The position numbers and the translations under genes were made by a program. A stretch of 50,000 nucleotides of DNA. Source: Neocallimastix lanati (nom. inval.) (Eukaryota > Neocallimastigomycota > Neocallimastigomycetes > Neocallimastigales > Neocallimastigaceae). Shown piece by piece: positions 46,462 through 50,000 of the stretch. How positions within the stretch are numbered: position 1 is the first letter of the stretch; every line of letters starts with the position of its first letter. The DNA is taken from the NCBI GenBank assembly GCA_016946835.1, contig JACVTC010000027.1, positions 910,001 through 960,000 of the forward strand, written 5' to 3'. Under the pieces are notes generated by a model. It did no database searches and was not told the origin of the DNA. It worked only from the letters and a program-made list of their open reading frames with translations.

Positions 46462-46817
46462 TTTTTAATTTATTAATATATATATATTATTTTAATAATT
46501 TTATAACTTTAATAAATAATATTTGATTATCTAGTCAGATGAATTAATTGATCCAGTGATCACTATAATTTCAGGATTAAGTATTCAATCTCCATTTTTA
46601 AGAGTTAATGAATCTCAAACTGATATTTTAAAGGTATATATATATATATATATATAAAAAGAAAAAAATTAAATTAAATAAGATAAAATTTAATGTCAAA
46701 TTAATAATATAATAATTACCTAAAAATATTTTCCAATACATATATATACTAATGAATTTCTCTCTAAAAATTTATTTTTTTTATAATATTGCTTTGTGAT
46801 TACATTTTTTTTTAATG

Positions 46818-46849
<32 letters not shown>

Positions 46850-48056
46850 GTTTTTTGTTTAAAAAAATTTTTTTTTTTTTTGTATGTATTGTATAAAGAA
46901 TAAGCATAAATTTGATTCGGATGATGGTGATACCTTCACATTATTAAATTTATATAGTGAATGGTTAAATGTAAAAGCTAAAAGAAATGAATCCTCAAAA
47001 ATGTGGTGTCGAAGACATGGCGTAGAAGAACAACGGTTATATGAAATGGTTAAATTAAAAAATCAATTTCAAGATATTTTAGAGGATTGTTTAAATTTAT
47101 TAGAAAATGGAGAAATTACTGAAGGGGATGAAGAACGTTTTAAAAAAAATGGTGTTACCCTAAGCAATATGAGAGAATATTATGATAAACATCGACATCG
47201 AAATGATCATCATCGACATAATCAAAGTCGAAGAGATTCAAAGGTTATAATAAATAATATTAATTAATTAATTATTTTTTTTTTATTTATTTAATTATAT
47301 TAAAAAATAATAGTAATAATATTAATAATAATAATATATATTAAAATCTTATTTAATGATATTATTTAATATATATATATATATATATATATGAAATAAA
47401 AAAAAAAAAAATTTTTTTTATTAAAAATTTAAATTTATTCACTAGTTATCTTATGAAGAAAGAAGAGAAAAAAAAGAATATAGAGAATATTTAAAACGTC
47501 AAAAAGTGATACAAAGATCACAAAAAAAAAGAATAGTATTAAAATTGGAAGAAGAATCTGATAATGAAGAACAAGGTAACATTAATAATATTAATAAAAT
47601 AAATAAAAACCTTTTTTTTTTTTTTTTTTTTTTTTTTGGACATAGTTAAAATTTTAATTTGATATATATATATATTTATATTTATTTTTTTCTTTGTTTT
47701 TGTTTTGTTTTTATATTTGACATAATTAAAATTTTAATATATTTATTTATATTATATAAAAGAGGAGCCAAATACCTTATCTCTACATGAAATTGAATTT
47801 GAATTAAATAATGATGCCAGTCTCTTACAAGAAAATTCTGATATATCTAATTTAACTTCTTCAGATAAAAATTTATTAAAAATCATTATGTGTTGTGGTC
47901 TTTATCCAAATTTGGTAAATTTTTTTTCTTATCTCTATCTTATATATATATTCATTTCTATAAAAATAATAATAAATATAAAAAAAATTTTTTTAATTTA
48001 ATTTTATATAATATATATGTCTATTTAATAAATCGTTTTATTAATTTTTTTTTTTT

Positions 48057-48089
<33 letters not shown>

Positions 48090-48254
48090 TAAAATATATT
48101 GCTAAAAAGGCTATTGCTGACAGTGCAAACCCAATGAGAAAAGATAATGAACAAAATTTTCATACTAAAAATAAATCGTAACTATTATTATTATTATTAT
48201 ATTTTTATTATTAATTATTATTTTAATTAATTAATTTTATTTTATTTTATTTTA

Positions 48255-48309
<55 letters not shown>

Positions 48310-48833
48310 TTTCTAATTATTACATTTTATATATAATACTGTTTTTATTTTTGAAAATAGTTTTATTTATATGCATCCTTCAAGTATTTATTATTCCAAA
48401 CCAGAATTATTACATTCAAGGTATGATGATGATAGAATGAAAAATGAAAAAGGAGAAGAAAAAGATAATGAAGAAGAAAAAGAACCAAGACCTGAAACAT
48501 TATATTCTTTAAGAAATGAAATGGTTATCACAGAACTATTATGTTATCAAAGTCTTTTAGAAACTCAACGACCTTATCTTGTTAATGTAGTACGACTTCC
48601 AGCACTTCAAGCTTGTCTGTTATTTTCTAAAAAAAGTAATAATAATAATAATATATGTAAATGTATATAAATATATAAATTCATAAAAAAAAAAAAAAAA
48701 AAGTAGAATAGAATAAAAATATATTTATAAAAAATATATTTTTAGATAATTTATTATTTATTTATATATCTATTATATATATAAATAATTAAAAATATAT
48801 ATAAAATATATTTATATCTATATTTATTTAAAA

Positions 48834-48881
<48 letters not shown>

Positions 48882-49152
48882 ATTTTCAATTTTTATTTTT
48901 ATTTTTTAATTTTTATTTTTAAATTTTAATTTTTTACTTTTAATTTTATTTTATTTTTTTATTTTTATTATTATTTTTTTTTTATAGTTGATACAAATTT
49001 AGATTTGACAAAGATGGTTATTGATGACTGGTTATTATTAACATTTATTAATAATAAAGAAGCTGAAAAAGCTCTTATCCTTGCGAATTGGTTAAGATTA
49101 GCATGGGAATATACCATTAATATAAAACTTGAAGTAAAAATAAGAAATAATA

Positions 49153-49185
<33 letters not shown>

Positions 49186-49800
49186 AAATATATATATATA
49201 TAATATAAATATATACATTTTAATATATAATTAAATATTTATTCATATTACTAAATAAAATTTTAATTATTATTATTATTATTATTATTTAATTTCCAAA
49301 TTTTTATTTTTTTATTATTATTTTTATTATAATTTTTTTTTTTTTTTCTATTTAGCAATTATTATTTAAAAAAGATTCAAAGCCTTCATCATTTGAAATA
49401 GATAAAGATCTAGATGAACCATTAGAAGATTTAAATGATTATACCCTACCCGCCTTTGTTAAAAAAATTAGAAAGGATTGGGAAGAAATTCAATATAATA
49501 AAAATTTAAGAGATGATGAACAATCTTCTATTGAAGCGGATGATGTTACAAGTATTAATTTTATTATTATTTTTTTTTTTTTATGAAAAAAATTATTATA
49601 CATATAATTATATTAATAAAGAAAAAAATACATATTAAACAACAATGATAATAACAACAACAACAACAATAATAATAATAATTATATTTAAAAATTTTTT
49701 TTTTTTTTTTTAATGTTTTATAGGATTATTAATAGAATTTATGAATATGAAAGTTGATTGTAGGGTAACTAAGCCTTCAAGTAATGAATTATCAGCTATG
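41876..49800 (+). CDS. DHX34: DHX34-type DExH-box RNA helicase, 22 exons, 3' end open
   Basis: Exons: 41876-42016, 42339-42666, 42858-43233, 43481-43589, 43947-43972, 44080-44380, 44492-44525, 44717-44855, 44953-45029, 45321-45523, 45754-45849, 45982-46029, 46184-46345, 46535-46633, 46899-47243, 47446-47575, 47763-47914, 48110-48177, 48361-48635, 48988-49133, 49356-49551 and 49724-49800. Every join keeps frame, giving 1176 residues. Motif I is GDTGCGKST (245-253), motif Ia TQPRRIA, motif II DEIH (340-343), motif III SAT, motif [12 protein letters not shown] (518 on), and motif [10 protein letters not shown] (566-573). Downstream, [20 protein letters not shown] and [15 protein letters not shown] (about 749-763) and [14 protein letters not shown] match the DHX34 branch rather than other DEAH helicases. 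The N-terminus has an RS/His-rich stretch. In animals DHX34 promotes nonsense-mediated mRNA decay with UPF1 and SMG1; the same role in this fungus is inference. Some donors are unusual (GTTATT, GTTACT, GTTATA). The length is already close to human DHX34, but a donor-like GTAAAT at 49801 suggests a further exon outside the window. Confidence 0.9.
43381..43473. repeat. (ATT)n microsatellite in helicase intron 3
   Basis: About 30 ATT units, nearly uninterrupted, inside intron 43234-43480 and ending only a few bases before the acceptor. The minus-strand poly-Asn frame here is not a gene. Confidence 0.96.
43738..43940. repeat. Compound (TTA)n repeat in helicase intron 4
   Basis: Blocks of ATT/TTA units separated by TATAATTATTTATT at least five times, giving a higher-order repeat of variable length inside intron 43590-43946, directly before the TCATAG acceptor. 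Confidence 0.93.
45060..45125. repeat. 7-bp tandem repeat (AAAAACT/AAAAACC) in helicase intron 9
   Basis: ACTAAAAACTAAAAACTAAA-type heptamers, at least four with T and then two with C, inside intron 45030-45320. It is only superficially telomere-like. The rest of the intron is (TAAAA)n and AAT-rich. Confidence 0.85.
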
Positions 49801-49864
49801 GTAAATATAAATTATACTAAAAATTTAAATAAATTTAAATAATAATACTATGTAAAATAAGTAA

Positions 49865-49978
49865 AATAAAATAAAATAAAATAAAATAAATTTTCATTTA
49901 ATCAATTTATTCATTTAATCAATTTATTCATTTAATCAATTTATTCATTTAATCAATTTATTCATTTAATTAATTTAT
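49865..49978. repeat. TAAAA pentamers and a 17-bp tandem repeat
   Basis: Five copies of TCATTTAATCAATTTAT start at 49894, 49911, 49928, 49945 and 49962; the last has one C-to-T change. They are preceded by (TAAAA)n. This probably lies within an intron or the 3' region of the helicase gene. Confidence 0.93.
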
Positions 49979-50000
49979 TCACCCTTTAACTTTTTTTTTT

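Overview
The window looks like nuclear DNA of an early-diverging fungus, most probably an anaerobic gut fungus (Neocallimastigomycota). The reasons are extreme A+T richness between genes with long homopolymers and (AT)n, (AAT)n and (AAAT)n tracts, short AT-rich spliceosomal introns, an orphan fragment of a fungal 28S rRNA 5' end (the conserved ITS4 primer site, minus strand, near 1945-1968), and much better base composition inside genes than around them. The lineage is inferred. Another AT-rich eukaryote is possible but fits the 28S fragment less well.

Layout. 1-1570 is a (TAAAA)n-based satellite with 77-bp and 47-bp higher-order units and an inverted arm. 1930-2010 is the 28S fragment. 2185-3196 holds nested tandem duplications. 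3303-30182 is dominated by one family of secreted repeat proteins: a complete gene on the minus strand (3303-5216), complete plus-strand genes at 8636-9754 and 12933-14069, one with a late nonsense codon at 19802-20854, 5'-truncated copies at 10134-10594 and 16168-16659, a 66-bp inverted relic at 14736-14801, an upstream block that has lost its gene (25850-26590), and a divergent longer relative at 28596-30182. Inside this region lies an unrelated, well-coded gene of DUF4380/aldose-epimerase-like type (23583-24507, minus, one intron). 33114-34429 (minus, three exons) encodes a bHLH transcription factor. 34450-41875 is a gene-free AT-rich spacer. 41876 to the end is a 22-exon gene for a DHX34-type DExH helicase that probably runs past the window.

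The main point of interest is the repeat-protein family. Each full member has a signal peptide, a Trp/Asn-rich segment (WGWNN motifs), a Pro/Thr linker, 12 to 33 units of a 15-residue repeat with two cysteines (C-x10-C, units joined by C-x3-C), a very acidic stretch and, in all but the 28596 gene, a charged C-terminal helix ending RNKY/RNRY. I recognise no named family. A secreted, disulfide-linked structural or adhesive protein is a reasonable guess, not a demonstrated function.

The genes of the main cluster also share non-coding architecture: a TATATAAATAG-type box about 320 bp before the start codon, an 11-bp inverted repeat (GAAATATATTT / AAATATATTTC) between box and start, and a pair of inverted sequences built on AAATAAATATTTATTT, one in the 5' leader and one after the stop codon. 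The locus appears to evolve by tandem duplication, deletion, local inversion and homogenisation of the coding minisatellite. All introns and exon joins were read by eye from reading frame and splice signals and need transcript support.
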